Assembly: GCF_002979655.1 (NCBI RefSeq)
Contig: NZ_PCPG01000002.1
Span: forward strand, 1 to 64,000
Length of the DNA stretch: 64,000 nt
Direction: 5' to 3'
Source of the DNA: Microbacterium sp. MYb45
GTDB lineage: Bacteria; Actinomycetota; Actinomycetes; Actinomycetales; Microbacteriaceae
Each line of letters starts with the position of its first letter. Position 1 is the first letter of the stretch. The translations under genes were made by a program, and so were the position numbers. Below the pieces are notes generated by a model, which saw only the letters and a program-made list of their open reading frames with translations, was not told the DNA's origin and did not search any database. Positions 1 to 7,825 of this stretch are shown piece after piece.

Positions 1-40
1 TGTGCGAGGGAGGGTCGGCGGGCGGGGTTAGGGTCGAAGG

Positions 41-724
41 GTGACCCCCGAACTCGCCGCCCGCATCGTCGCGGATTCGCGCGACCGCGTGGCGTGGATG
101 CGCGCACGCTCCCGGGGGATCACCGCCACCGACGTCGCCGGACTCACCTCCGAGAAGTCGATCGCTCGCGCGGCGGACTCCAAGCTCGGCGGAGGCCCCC
201 GCTTCGGCGGCAACGCCTACACCGATCACGGCCGGCGGCGGGAGCCCGAGATCGCGGCGTGGGTGGCAGCGACCCACGGCATCCTCCCGTCTTCCGCCCT
301 GTTCCGCGCCGAAGTCGAGCACCGGCACCTGGCCACGCCCGACGGCATCGCGGTCGACGCCGAGGGGCGAGTGAAGCTCGCCGAGATCAAGACGACCAAC
401 AAGGCGTTCCGCGGCATCCCGCGCACCTACCTCCGCCAGATCTGGTGGCAGCAGCACGTCCTCGGCGCCGAGCGGACACTGTTCGTCTGGGAGGAGCACG
501 TCGACTTCTCCCCGATCCACGACGAGCCGCGCTGTGTATGGATCGACCGCGACGACCGCGAGATCGCCAAGCTGGTCGGCCTCGCCACCAACCTCATCGA
601 CGAGCTCTACCGACGCACCACCGGCCGGCAGGTCCCGAGCCTCACTCCGGAGGCTGCCGCAGCCAGCCGCCGCGAGCAGCTCCGCGAACGCGACGCGTTC
701 CGTGCACTGGCGCTCGCCGACTGA
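41..724 (+). CDS. YqaJ-like nuclease domain protein
   Basis: A 227-residue protein that looks like a single YqaJ/lambda-exonuclease-type domain of the PD-(D/E)XK fold. Visible motif elements are a glutamate-bearing helix (GRRREPEIAAW, about residues 64-74), TPDG near 99-102 with Asp101, AEIKTT near 114-119 carrying the E-x-K pair, and a glutamine-rich QIWWQQ helix near 133-138. Such domains trim double-stranded DNA and are often phage or recombination exonucleases, but chromosomal single copies are common in actinobacteria. No phage genes are visible beside it, so its pathway is unknown. It is convergent with the SipW operon, 15 bases away. Confidence 0.75.
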   Translation: MTPELAARIVADSRDRVAWMRARSRGITATDVAGLTSEKSIARAADSKLGGGPRFGGNAYTDHGRRREPEIAAWVAATHGILPSSALFRAEVEHRHLATPDGIAVDAEGRVKLAEIKTTNKAFRGIPRTYLRQIWWQQHVLGAERTLFVWEEHVDFSPIHDEPRCVWIDRDDREIAKLVGLATNLIDELYRRTTGRQVPSLTPEAAAASRREQLRERDAFRALALAD

Positions 725-739
725 CCTCTCGGCTTCGAC

Positions 740-1282
740 CTAGTAGCTGGCTGCGATGCCCATCGTGCACTGCGGGTTCGCGCCGAGCAGTCCCATGGTC
801 GCGTTCGCCACGAGCCAGTCGGACTTCCACCCGCCCGGCCCGGTGAAGCGGATGCCGAAGGTCTTCGTCGCCCCCAGAAGCCCCGTGAGCAGGCCCCCGT
901 CGATGACGGTGACGTAGGCAGCCGCGGATCCCGTCGTCTGGACGTTCCCGAGGAGGTTGCTCAGGATCGGCTCGAGGAGGCCCTGATTGACGATCTGCCC
1001 GAACTCGGCTTTCGTCAGGTCGTACCCCGTCGCGGCGGCCGGTGCCCGCCAGGAGATGGTCACCTTCGGGTTGGCGCCCAGCAGTCCACTGCTCGCCACG
1101 CAGCCGGGAGATGCGGAGGCGATGGGTTCCGGGACGTTGATCGAGGTTCCGGTCGCGGTCGCCCGCTCGGCATCCGTCCATGCCGCCTCGGTCGACGGGA
1201 CGGTCGGGGCGAGGCCGACCCCGATCAGCAGCGAGATCCCGAGCACGGCGCCCGCCGACCGCAGACGCTTCTCGGGACTCAT
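740..1282 (-). CDS. exported protein of the SipW locus
   Basis: A 180-residue protein. The N-terminus has a basic start, a hydrophobic stretch at about residues 10-27, then TEAAWTDAE, the AAW(T/N)D signature that follows the signal peptide of SipW-processed TasA/camelysin-like proteins. The rest is a small exported domain with no recognised family. The tag LLGANP occurs twice (residues about 67-72 and 163-168), each next to a cysteine-containing segment, suggesting two repeat units or a disulfide pair. Its start overlaps the stop of the LAxTG gene upstream by four bases, so it is translated last in the operon. Function is unknown. Confidence 0.7.
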   Translation of the reverse strand: MSPEKRLRSAGAVLGISLLIGVGLAPTVPSTEAAWTDAERATATGTSINVPEPIASASPGCVASSGLLGANPKVTISWRAPAAATGYDLTKAEFGQIVNQGLLEPILSNLLGNVQTTGSAAAYVTVIDGGLLTGLLGATKTFGIRFTGPGGWKSDWLVANATMGLLGANPQCTMGIAASY

Positions 1283-1920
1283 CGGACACCGCCGGGCTCA
1301 CGCGGCTCGACACCGATCGCCACGGCACGACGACGAGCGACGAGCAGGACACCGACGACGACCAGCGCCGATGCACCGGCGAGCACCCACGGCGGCAGCG
1401 GCGTCGGACCGGTCGCTGCCAGGCCTCCACCGGGACCGACGATCACGTCTTCACCGATGCCGCTGGCATGGAGGCGGAGGGTCGTCGAGCCCGCCGCCTC
1501 TTCGCCGAGCCCGATGGAAAGCCGGACGTGCGCGACGTCGGTGTCGGCGACCTCGCCGAGCCGCACCTCGCCGCCGTCGCGCGGCACCTGCCACGCCGAG
1601 CGCACGATCACGGCACCGCCGGGGCATGCGCTCCCCTCCCAGGCGCGCAGACAGATGGACACGTCGAGGACCAGCGGCGCTTCGCCGGTGGCGCTCAGGG
1701 CTATCGTCACGACCCCCGGATCCGGTGCCACAGCACTGACGGCGACATCCCACCGCACCTGCTGCCCGGGGAGCAGCGATCCGGCGGCTTCCCAGTCCGC
1801 CACCGAGACGAGCCGCAGGATGCGCCCCTGGATGATCTCCGTCGTCGGCGACGCCCACGCAGGGGCCGCCGAGCCGAGCAGCATGAAGAGCACGACGACT
1901 CCGACGCTCAGGCGTCTCAT
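1279..1920 (-). CDS. LAxTG-anchored surface protein
   Basis: A 213-residue protein with a classical signal peptide (hydrophobic residues 6-18, ending AWA-S), a beta-rich extracellular part of about 150 residues with two cysteines (ICLRAWEGSACPGG), and a C-terminal LAATG motif followed by a hydrophobic segment and an RRR tail. That tail matches the LAxTG cell-wall sorting signal used by class E sortases of actinobacteria. No sortase lies in this window. I chose the ATG at 1920 because the signal peptide starts there and its codon overlaps the stop of the signal peptidase gene by four bases. The role is probably structural, as a wall-attached partner of the SipW substrates. Confidence 0.72.
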   Translation of the reverse strand: MRRLSVGVVVLFMLLGSAAPAWASPTTEIIQGRILRLVSVADWEAAGSLLPGQQVRWDVAVSAVAPDPGVVTIALSATGEAPLVLDVSICLRAWEGSACPGGAVIVRSAWQVPRDGGEVRLGEVADTDVAHVRLSIGLGEEAAGSTTLRLHASGIGEDVIVGPGGGLAATGPTPLPPWVLAGASALVVVGVLLVARRRAVAIGVEPREPGGVR

Positions 1921-2522
1921 GGGCGCCGATCCCTCCGTCTGGCCCCCGCCGCGACCAGCGCGTCCGGAGCCGCTGGACCCTCGACGTCGTCGGAGGATTC
2001 CTCCGGCGCCACGCGCTCCCTCCGCGGCCAGAACGCCCACACGACCAGCAGCGATGCACCGAGCGTGACCCCGCCGAGCACCCACGGACTGCCGAACCAG
2101 ACGATGACATTCGCGAGGGCGGGCACCGAGCCACGGACGATGCGGACGTCGGACACGATGTACGGCGCCGGATCCTCGACGTCGTTCGCGTCACCCTTCA
2201 TGGTGAGGGTGCGCATGTCGCCCGCATCCGCCGGCTCGACCGCGGTGACGCGGTGCGTGATCGGCAGGGCTGCATCCCGATCCACCGTCACGACGTCACC
2301 GACCGCGATGTCGGAGGCGGGTATCTTCTGCACGAGGGCGACGGATCCAGCAGGGATGGTCGGCGCCATCGACCCGGTCTTGAACATGATGAGCGAATAG
2401 CCACCGGTGAAGGCCATGATCACGAGCACGATGCAGATCACACCGCCGATGGCCGCCAGAGTGAGCAGCACCTCGCGCACTCCGCGTCCCACTGCGCGGG
2501 CGCCGCGTGCGATGGTGGCCAT
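1917..2522 (-). CDS. sipW: SipW-type signal peptidase I
   Basis: A 201-residue ER/archaeal-type signal peptidase I of the SipW class, which removes the special signal peptides of TasA/camelysin-like exported proteins at the membrane. It has an N-terminal membrane segment (about 18-40), the catalytic serine in KTGSMAPTI (Ser51), and ITHRV with His90 in place of the lysine found in ordinary bacterial LepB enzymes. MKGDANDVEDP (109-119) supplies the conserved acidic box, and a second membrane segment lies near 135-165. It sits between its likely substrates and overlaps the next gene by four bases. Confidence 0.9.
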   Translation of the reverse strand: MATIARGARAVGRGVREVLLTLAAIGGVICIVLVIMAFTGGYSLIMFKTGSMAPTIPAGSVALVQKIPASDIAVGDVVTVDRDAALPITHRVTAVEPADAGDMRTLTMKGDANDVEDPAPYIVSDVRIVRGSVPALANVIVWFGSPWVLGGVTLGASLLVVWAFWPRRERVAPEESSDDVEGPAAPDALVAAGARRRDRRP

Positions 2523-2530
2523 GTCGTCTC

Positions 2531-3196
2531 TCAGCTCGTGCTTCCGGTGAAGGTCCAGGTCGGTTTCACGGTGCCGCCCTGCGCCGTTCCGGTCGCATCT
2601 GAGGGCAGCTCGAGCACGATGCAATACGTGATCGTGTTGAGCGGGGTCACGGTGAGTGTCTGCGCGGGAAGCGCGGGAACCGCGGTCAGAGCGGCCGTCG
2701 CGGTCGCCGTCGTCGTGCAGTTGGCGGGTGCAGCGACCACGGCGATGTTGACCCTGATCGCGTTCTGCAGCGCGAGGTCTGCTCCGGTCGGCGCCGTGCC
2801 CGCGTTGTTCGTCACAGCGACGGCGGTGAGGTTGACCGTGCCACCCAGGGTGCCCGACGCCTGCACCTGCACATACGCCGCCTTCTTCACCCCGGGGTAG
2901 AGGCCCGTCGCGTCGAGAGGCACGGTGAGCACGGTCTCGGTGGGTCCGTGCGACGCGAATGCCCCCTGATCGGACCGTGACACGATCGAGAAGCTCCCGG
3001 CGCTGACCGTGCTCGTCGCGAGTTCCTGGTCGGTCCACGCCGCGATCGTCATCGTCGCGCCGACGCCGAGCACCAGCCCGCCGGCGAGCAGGGCCCGCAC
3101 GCGCCGAAATGCACGCGAGGGCCGCGGGCGAACGGACGCGCGCAACGAGCGGCGGGTGGGCGCTACGGCTGCACCGAGGTCGTGTTCCACTGCCAT
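2531..3196 (-). CDS. TasA/camelysin-like exported protein (SipW substrate)
   Basis: A 221-residue protein with a long basic N-terminal lead, a hydrophobic stretch (ALLAGGLVLGVGATMTIAAW) and then TDQE, the motif of SipW-cognate signal peptides. The mature part is threonine/alanine/valine-rich and predicted beta, like TasA fibre subunits, with two cysteines. The ATG at 3196 gives a 34-base overlap with the upstream gene; a GTG two codons later is also possible. It lies 8 bases before sipW. Being a fibre or matrix subunit is an inference from the TasA family. Confidence 0.72.
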   Translation of the reverse strand: MAVEHDLGAAVAPTRRSLRASVRPRPSRAFRRVRALLAGGLVLGVGATMTIAAWTDQELATSTVSAGSFSIVSRSDQGAFASHGPTETVLTVPLDATGLYPGVKKAAYVQVQASGTLGGTVNLTAVAVTNNAGTAPTGADLALQNAIRVNIAVVAAPANCTTTATATAALTAVPALPAQTLTVTPLNTITYCIVLELPSDATGTAQGGTVKPTWTFTGSTS

Positions 3197-3720
3197 GTGA
3201 CGGTTCCCGTGTCGCCCTGCTCGATCCCGCCCGCACCGGAGGCGGCGGTGACCTGGATGCACAGGTTGACGTCCGTGCCCGGCGTCATCGTCGCAGGCAC
3301 CGCGGTTCCCGCGGCGAACGCGGTCTCGTCGCAGCCGAAGGTCGTCCCCGTCGACACGACGTCGTAGGTCAGCTTGCCCGCGGTGACGAAGTCGCCTGCC
3401 CCGACGGGAGCGACGGCGTCGAGCGTGGCGTCGTAGGTGCCGCCGAGACGCAGGGCGTACGGCGCGTACACCACGTCGCCCGGGCTGAGGTTCGTCGGGT
3501 TGAGCTCGAAGGTCAGCGAAGCTGCCGCGTCGTCGGTCGCGTGCTCGCTGAACGTCGTTCCGTCGGTGGAGCCCGTGAACGTGAAGGATCCGGCGGTGAA
3601 GGTGCCGTTCGCGAACTCGGAGTCGTTCCACGCGGCGAGTGTGACGGCCACCCCCACTCCGAGGACGAGTCCGCCCGCCAGGACGGCGAGAACCTTGCGC
3701 TGCGTGTCTTTGGTAGCCAT
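3163..3720 (-). CDS. TasA/camelysin-like exported protein (SipW substrate)
   Basis: A 185-residue protein, first gene of the operon. The N-terminus (MATKDTQRK, then VLAVLAGGLVLGVGVAVTLAAW, then NDSEFA) is a clear SipW-cognate signal peptide and is almost identical in layout to the next gene's, suggesting duplication. The mature domain carries FELNPTNLSPGD, the segment that in TasA/camelysin proteins precedes the core beta strands, plus two cysteines. Family members form extracellular fibres or cell-surface proteases in Firmicutes; in actinobacteria the role is mostly untested. Confidence 0.78.
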   Translation of the reverse strand: MATKDTQRKVLAVLAGGLVLGVGVAVTLAAWNDSEFANGTFTAGSFTFTGSTDGTTFSEHATDDAAASLTFELNPTNLSPGDVVYAPYALRLGGTYDATLDAVAPVGAGDFVTAGKLTYDVVSTGTTFGCDETAFAAGTAVPATMTPGTDVNLCIQVTAASGAGGIEQGDTGTVTWQWNTTSVQP

Positions 3721-3890
3721 CGGAGTCCCCCTCAGGAATCAGGCGATCGCGTGAATGCCTGAGAACGACCGCCTCGCAGAGGCCCCGCATCCCCGCCGTG
3801 CCCTCATCCTCACTGACGCCTTCCCCCAGAACAAGGCGATTTCGCGCACGTCCGAGGCACATCGCGCGCACCGCATTTCCCGCCACAATG

Positions 3891-3906
3891 GTTGACGTAG
3901 ATCAAC
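3891..3906. promoter_or_regulatory. MarR-type operator 1, overlaps the -35 of the MFS promoter
   Basis: Palindrome GTTGA-CGTAGA-TCAAC. The -35 hexamer TTGACG (3892-3897) lies inside it. Its twin starts 28 bases downstream. Bound repressor would cover the -35 box. Assignment to the MarR protein encoded at 5717-6205 is inferred from linkage. Confidence 0.75.
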
Positions 3907-3920
3907 GATTCCCATATAGT
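3892..3920 (+). promoter_or_regulatory. sigma70-type promoter of the MFS pump gene
   Basis: TTGACG (3892-3897) and TATAGT (3915-3920) are separated by exactly 17 bases, close to the sigma-A consensus and unusually AT-rich for this genome. The gene starts 74 bases downstream of the -10 box. Confidence 0.75.
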
Positions 3921-3934
3921 TGACGCAGTTCAAC
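3919..3934. promoter_or_regulatory. MarR-type operator 2, at the -10/start-site region
   Basis: Palindrome GTTGA-CGCAGT-TCAAC, with the same arms as operator 1. It starts at the last two bases of the -10 box and so would cover the transcription start. Confidence 0.75.
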
Positions 3935-3993
3935 CATCTTGCGCGCGCCAGAGCTGTCGCAGCATCCGTCCTTCCGACCGCGAAAGGTCTCGC

Positions 3994-5730
3994 ATGACCA
4001 CGGACTCCCCCGTCAAGATGACGCATCGCCAGGTGCTCGAAGCCCTCACCGGGCTCCTCCTCGGCATGTTCGTCTCGATGATCGCCACCACGGTGGTCTC
4101 CACCTCGATGCCGGTCATCGTCCATGACCTCGGCGGCGACCAGGCCGCATACACCTGGGTCATCACCGCGACCCTCCTGACGACAGCGATCTCCACGCCG
4201 ATCTGGGGCAAGCTCGCCGACCTCTTCAACCGCAAGCTCCTGATCCAGATCGCGATCGTCATCTTCGTCGGAGCGACTGCGGCGGCCGGATTCGCGCAGG
4301 ACACCAACACCCTCATCGCCTTCCGCGCCATCCAGGGCATCGGCGGTGGCGGGCTCGCCGCCCTCAGCCAGGTCATCATGGCCGACATCATCAGCCCGCG
4401 CGAGCGCGGCCGGTACATGGGGCTGTTCGGCGCCGTGATGGCCGTCGCCACCGTCGGCGGCCCGCTCCTCGGCGGCTGGATCACCGACGTCGCGAACTGG
4501 CGCTGGAACTTCTTCGTCGCCCTCCCCTTCGCCGTCGCCGCGCTGATCATCCTGCAGAAGACGCTGCATATCAGCACCGAGCGCACCCGCAAGGTCTCGA
4601 TCGACTACGTCGGCATCGTGCTGCTCTCGGCCGCGGTGTCGCTGATCCTCATCTGGATCACGAACGCCGGCTCGACGTTCGACTGGTGGAGCACCGAGAC
4701 CGTGCTCATGGTCGGCGGCGCGATCGTCTCGGCCATCGCCTTCATCATCGTCGAGCTCAAGGTCCGCGAGCCCCTCATCCCTCTCACGCTCTTCCGCGGT
4801 CGCACGTTCACCCTGTCGGTGCTGGCATCGATCTCGATCGGCGTCGCGATGTTCGGCACCTCGGTGTACCTCGCGCAGTACATGCAGCTCTCCCGTGGCG
4901 CCACGCCCACCGAGGCCGGCCTCATGACCCTGCCGATGATGGCGGGGCTCCTGATCTCGTCGATGGTCATCGGCCAGCTCGTGACCCGCTTCGGCAAGTG
5001 GAAGGGCTATCTGATCCTCGGCTCCGTGCTGCTGATCGCCGGTTCCGTCATGCTGTCGACGCTGCACTACGACACGAACTTCGCCCTCGTCTCGATCTAC
5101 ATGTTCGTGATGGGCGCCGGCGTCGGCATGACCATGCAGAACCTCGTCCTCATCGTGCAGAACGTCGCGAAGCCGAGTGAGATGGGTGTCGCGAGTTCGG
5201 GCGTGACGTTCTTCCGCAGCCTCGGCGGCACGGTCGGGGTCTCGGTCATGGGCGCCGTACTGGCGAACAGTCTCACCAGCCTGTTCAGCGACGGCAAGGA
5301 GCGCATCGGGGCGGCGATCGCCCAGCTCGGCGACAAGGGCGCCGATGTCGCCGCGCAGCTCTCCAGCGGAACGCTGCCCGAGGTCCGGCTGCTTCCGGAG
5401 CCGGTGCGTTCGATCATCGAGGACTTCTACGCGCAGGCCATCTCGCATGCGTTCCTGATCGGCATCCCGCTCGCGGTGATCAGCCTCATCGCGATCCTGT
5501 TCCTGCCGAACCGTCCGCTCACCACGATGACGACGAGCGAGCGGGCGCAGGCGGATGCGGCGAAGGCGGACTCGGCCGCAGACGACGATGCCACCCCGGT
5601 CGACGACGCGGCCGACGTCGCGATCGCCGATGCCACGGCGCTCTCCGGTGCACCGACCACCGGCACCGTCACCGTGGCCGGTCGCACACGCGACGCACAC
5701 GACGATACGGCCGCCGATGCCGGACGTTGA
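3994..5730 (+). CDS. DHA2-family MFS multidrug efflux pump
   Basis: A 578-residue drug:proton antiporter of the EmrB/QacA (DHA2, 14-helix) type. It has motif A (GKLADLFNRK, about 69-78), motif C (GAVMAVATVGGPLLGG, about 147-162) and the typical N-terminal AxxVVSTSMPVIVHDLGG. An Asp/Ala-rich hydrophilic tail of about 70 residues follows the last helix. It overlaps the marR start by 14 bases. Two palindromes on its promoter indicate repression by that MarR, relieved by a ligand that is probably the pump substrate. The substrate cannot be read from sequence. Confidence 0.9.
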   Translation: MTTDSPVKMTHRQVLEALTGLLLGMFVSMIATTVVSTSMPVIVHDLGGDQAAYTWVITATLLTTAISTPIWGKLADLFNRKLLIQIAIVIFVGATAAAGFAQDTNTLIAFRAIQGIGGGGLAALSQVIMADIISPRERGRYMGLFGAVMAVATVGGPLLGGWITDVANWRWNFFVALPFAVAALIILQKTLHISTERTRKVSIDYVGIVLLSAAVSLILIWITNAGSTFDWWSTETVLMVGGAIVSAIAFIIVELKVREPLIPLTLFRGRTFTLSVLASISIGVAMFGTSVYLAQYMQLSRGATPTEAGLMTLPMMAGLLISSMVIGQLVTRFGKWKGYLILGSVLLIAGSVMLSTLHYDTNFALVSIYMFVMGAGVGMTMQNLVLIVQNVAKPSEMGVASSGVTFFRSLGGTVGVSVMGAVLANSLTSLFSDGKERIGAAIAQLGDKGADVAAQLSSGTLPEVRLLPEPVRSIIEDFYAQAISHAFLIGIPLAVISLIAILFLPNRPLTTMTTSERAQADAAKADSAADDDATPVDDAADVAIADATALSGAPTTGTVTVAGRTRDAHDDTAADAGR

Positions 5731-6205
5731 TCACCTCTCCGACACCCCCGAGGCGCGGGCCGCTGCAGTCCGCGCCCTCGAGGCGGAGTTCGGCGAACTG
5801 ATCACGCACTTCCGTCGGGTGATCTCGGAGAACGCGAACCGCGTGAGTCCCGGCCTGCTGCCGGGCGCGTACAAGATCTTCACCACGATCGCCCGGTGCG
5901 AGACCGTCACGGTGTCGTCGCTGTCCGAGCGGATGCTGCTGGACAAGGGGCAGGTCAGTCGGATGGTGCGCGAGCTCGAGGAGCTCGATCTCGTCGAACG
6001 CTCGACCGATCCCGCCGACGGGCGCTCCTTCCTGCTGCAGCTCACGCCCCTGGGGGAAGAGCGCCTCGCAGCCGCGCGGCTCCCTCAGGAAGGCCGGCTG
6101 CTCCGCACGCTCGAGGACTGGAGCCTCGCCGACATCGGGAGCCTCACCCGCCTGCTGCACGCCCTCGCTTCGGGCGCGAGCCCGGACGCGATCGCTTCGG
6201 AGTGA
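5717..6205 (+). CDS. MarR-family transcriptional regulator
   Basis: A 162-residue winged-helix repressor. The helix-turn-helix lies in VSSLSERMLLDKGQVSRMVRELE (about 66-88) and the wing in RSTDPADGRSFLLQLT, with the DxR(S/T) motif of MarR wings. I chose the ATG at 5717, inside the end of the pump gene, because the protein then begins just before the first MarR helix. Translational coupling with the pump and the paired operators at 3891-3934 suggest it represses the pump operon and thereby itself. Its 3' end overlaps the convergent lysG gene by about 62 bases. Confidence 0.88.
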   Translation: MPDVDHLSDTPEARAAAVRALEAEFGELITHFRRVISENANRVSPGLLPGAYKIFTTIARCETVTVSSLSERMLLDKGQVSRMVRELEELDLVERSTDPADGRSFLLQLTPLGEERLAAARLPQEGRLLRTLEDWSLADIGSLTRLLHALASGASPDAIASE

Positions 6206-7088
6206 GGGGCGTCTCCCCGAGCACCCGACGTGCCTCGGCGGCGATCTCGGCAGCGATGGTGTCGAGCAGCTCTGAGCGCAGGTTCCACTGCTGCCAGTAG
6301 AGCTGGACCCGAAGCGTCGGGCCGCCCAACGGGATCAGCCCGGAGGACTCCTGCAGGAGCGGGACCATCCCCCACCCGAGCCCGAGCCCGACGGCGAGCG
6401 CATAGTCATGGGACGCCGGAACGTAGTGCCGCGGCACCCCCGCCTCGCTTACGGACATCGCTCGGAGCCACTCGTGCTGCAGCGTGTCCCGCCGGTCGAA
6501 GTCGACGAACGGTGCGACCCTCAGGGCCTCCGCCGTCACTCCGTCGGCGAACCAGCGCGCTGCGAACCCCGGTTCCGCCATCGCCCGGTATTCGAGTACA
6601 CCGAGCGGCGACACCGAGCATCCGGCGACCGGCGCGGCCTCGCTCGTGACCGCGGCCATCACGGTACCGGATTCCAGGAGCCGGGCCGTGAAGTTCTGGT
6701 CGTCGCGGTGCAGATCGAAGTCGATGTCGTGGCCGGCCGCGAGCCGGGAGAGCGGCGCGAGGAACCATGTCGCCATCGAATCGGCGTTCACGGCGAGCGG
6801 GATGCTGATCCGCCGGCTCTCCGCGACCTCGTCGATCCCCACGCCGAGGAGCGCGTCGTGCTCGAGCAGAGCTATCTGGCGGGCCAGGCGGACGACGGCC
6901 TCCCCCGCCTCGGTCAACTGCGCGGGCTTCGTACGCACGACCAGGATCCGACCGAGTTGCTGCTCCAGCGTCTTCAGGCGCTGACTCACCGCCGACGGCG
7001 TGATCTGCAGTCGCCTGGAAGCGGCGTCGAGCGTGCCCTCGTCGACGATCGCGGCGAGCGTGGCTGCGAGTTCCGGGTCGATCCTCAC
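6144..7088 (-). CDS. lysG: LysR-family regulator LysG/ArgP
   Basis: A 314-residue LysR-type activator with the N-terminal winged helix (GTLDAASRRLQITPSAVSQRLKTLE split across about 17-39) and a C-terminal substrate-binding domain. It resembles ArgP/IciA of proteobacteria and LysG of Corynebacterium, which senses lysine and arginine and activates the lysE exporter. It is divergent from lysE, as in corynebacteria. I start at GTG 7088 (VRIDPELAATLAAI), matching the family N-terminus, rather than an upstream ATG. The basic C-terminal tail reads into the marR gene on the other strand. Confidence 0.85.
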   Translation of the reverse strand: MRIDPELAATLAAIVDEGTLDAASRRLQITPSAVSQRLKTLEQQLGRILVVRTKPAQLTEAGEAVVRLARQIALLEHDALLGVGIDEVAESRRISIPLAVNADSMATWFLAPLSRLAAGHDIDFDLHRDDQNFTARLLESGTVMAAVTSEAAPVAGCSVSPLGVLEYRAMAEPGFAARWFADGVTAEALRVAPFVDFDRRDTLQHEWLRAMSVSEAGVPRHYVPASHDYALAVGLGLGWGMVPLLQESSGLIPLGGPTLRVQLYWQQWNLRSELLDTIAAEIAAEARRVLGETPLTPKRSRPGSRPKRGRAAGG

Positions 7089-7110
7089 ATAAGCGATGCT
7101 AATGGTTCGG

Positions 7111-7148
7111 TAGGAATCTTCGCTTCTCTTCACGATGCGAGATTCCTA
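7111..7148. promoter_or_regulatory. inverted repeat between lysG and lysE, likely LysG operator
   Basis: TAGGAATC (7111-7118) and GATTCCTA (7141-7148) form a perfect 8-base inverted repeat with arm centres 30 bases apart, about three helical turns. It fills the divergent promoter gap. LysR regulators bind such dyads as tetramers. Confidence 0.55.
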
Positions 7149-7158
7149 GGCTGGAGCC

Positions 7159-7821
7159 ATGCTCACCGTTCTCGCCGGCCTCGGACTCGGCCTCTCCCTC
7201 ATCGTCGCCATCGGCGCGCAGAACGTCTTCGTGCTGCGCCAGGGAATCCGCCGCGAGCACGTGTGGGCTGTCGTGATCATCTGCGCCCTGTCGGATGCCG
7301 CACTGATCGCCGCGGGCGTCGCGGGGCTCGGATTCGTGCTGTCGGCCGCCCCCTGGCTCGTCGTCGTGGCTCGTTGGGCGGGGGCGCTGTTCCTGCTGAG
7401 CTACGGCATCCTGGCCGCGCGCCGCGCCTGGCGCGGCGGCGAAGAGCTGCGGGTGGACGGAGCGGATGCCGCCGACTCGGCCGCGGCGACGCCGGGCAGC
7501 GCGACGGCGACCCTCACCCGCACCCGGCTGGCGCCTGTCGTCCTGACCACGCTCGCGCTCACGTGGCTCAACCCGCATGTCTACCTCGACACGGTGCTGA
7601 TGCTCGGCTCGATCGCAGCCACTCACGGCGAGGAACGCTGGCTGTTCGCGGGCGGCGCCATGGCCGCCAGCATCCTGTGGTTCACGGCGCTGGGGTTCGG
7701 TGCGCGCTATCTGGGACGCTGGCTGCGTACGCCGCGCTCCTGGCGCATCCTGGATGCGGTGATCGCCGTGATCATGATCGCCATCGCGATCAGTCTCGTG
7801 CTGCCGGTACTGGGCGGCTGA
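7159..7821 (+). CDS. lysE: LysE/ArgO amino-acid exporter
   Basis: A 220-residue membrane exporter of basic amino acids (L-lysine, L-arginine). It opens with GLGLGLSLIVAIGAQNVFVLRQG, the family signature around residues 6-28, and has LTWLNPHVYLDTVLMLGS in the fourth helix. About five to six membrane helices are visible, with a Gly/Ala/Asp-rich loop at about 93-115. Divergence from lysG implies induction when intracellular lysine or arginine rises. Confidence 0.92.
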   Translation: MLTVLAGLGLGLSLIVAIGAQNVFVLRQGIRREHVWAVVIICALSDAALIAAGVAGLGFVLSAAPWLVVVARWAGALFLLSYGILAARRAWRGGEELRVDGADAADSAAATPGSATATLTRTRLAPVVLTTLALTWLNPHVYLDTVLMLGSIAATHGEERWLFAGGAMAASILWFTALGFGARYLGRWLRTPRSWRILDAVIAVIMIAIAISLVLPVLGG

Positions 7822-7825
7822 CCGA

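Noticed and set aside
1917..3236. 439-residue continuous frame joining upstream antisense sequence to sipW
   Set aside because: The part before 2522 is Arg/Asp-rich shadow of the TasA-like genes; the real protein begins MATIARG just before its first membrane helix.
3739..5700. 653-residue open frame on the minus strand opposite the MFS pump gene
   Set aside because: It is Arg/Asp/Glu/Gly-rich mirror-frame sequence with no family pattern, while the plus-strand frame is a textbook DHA2 transporter.
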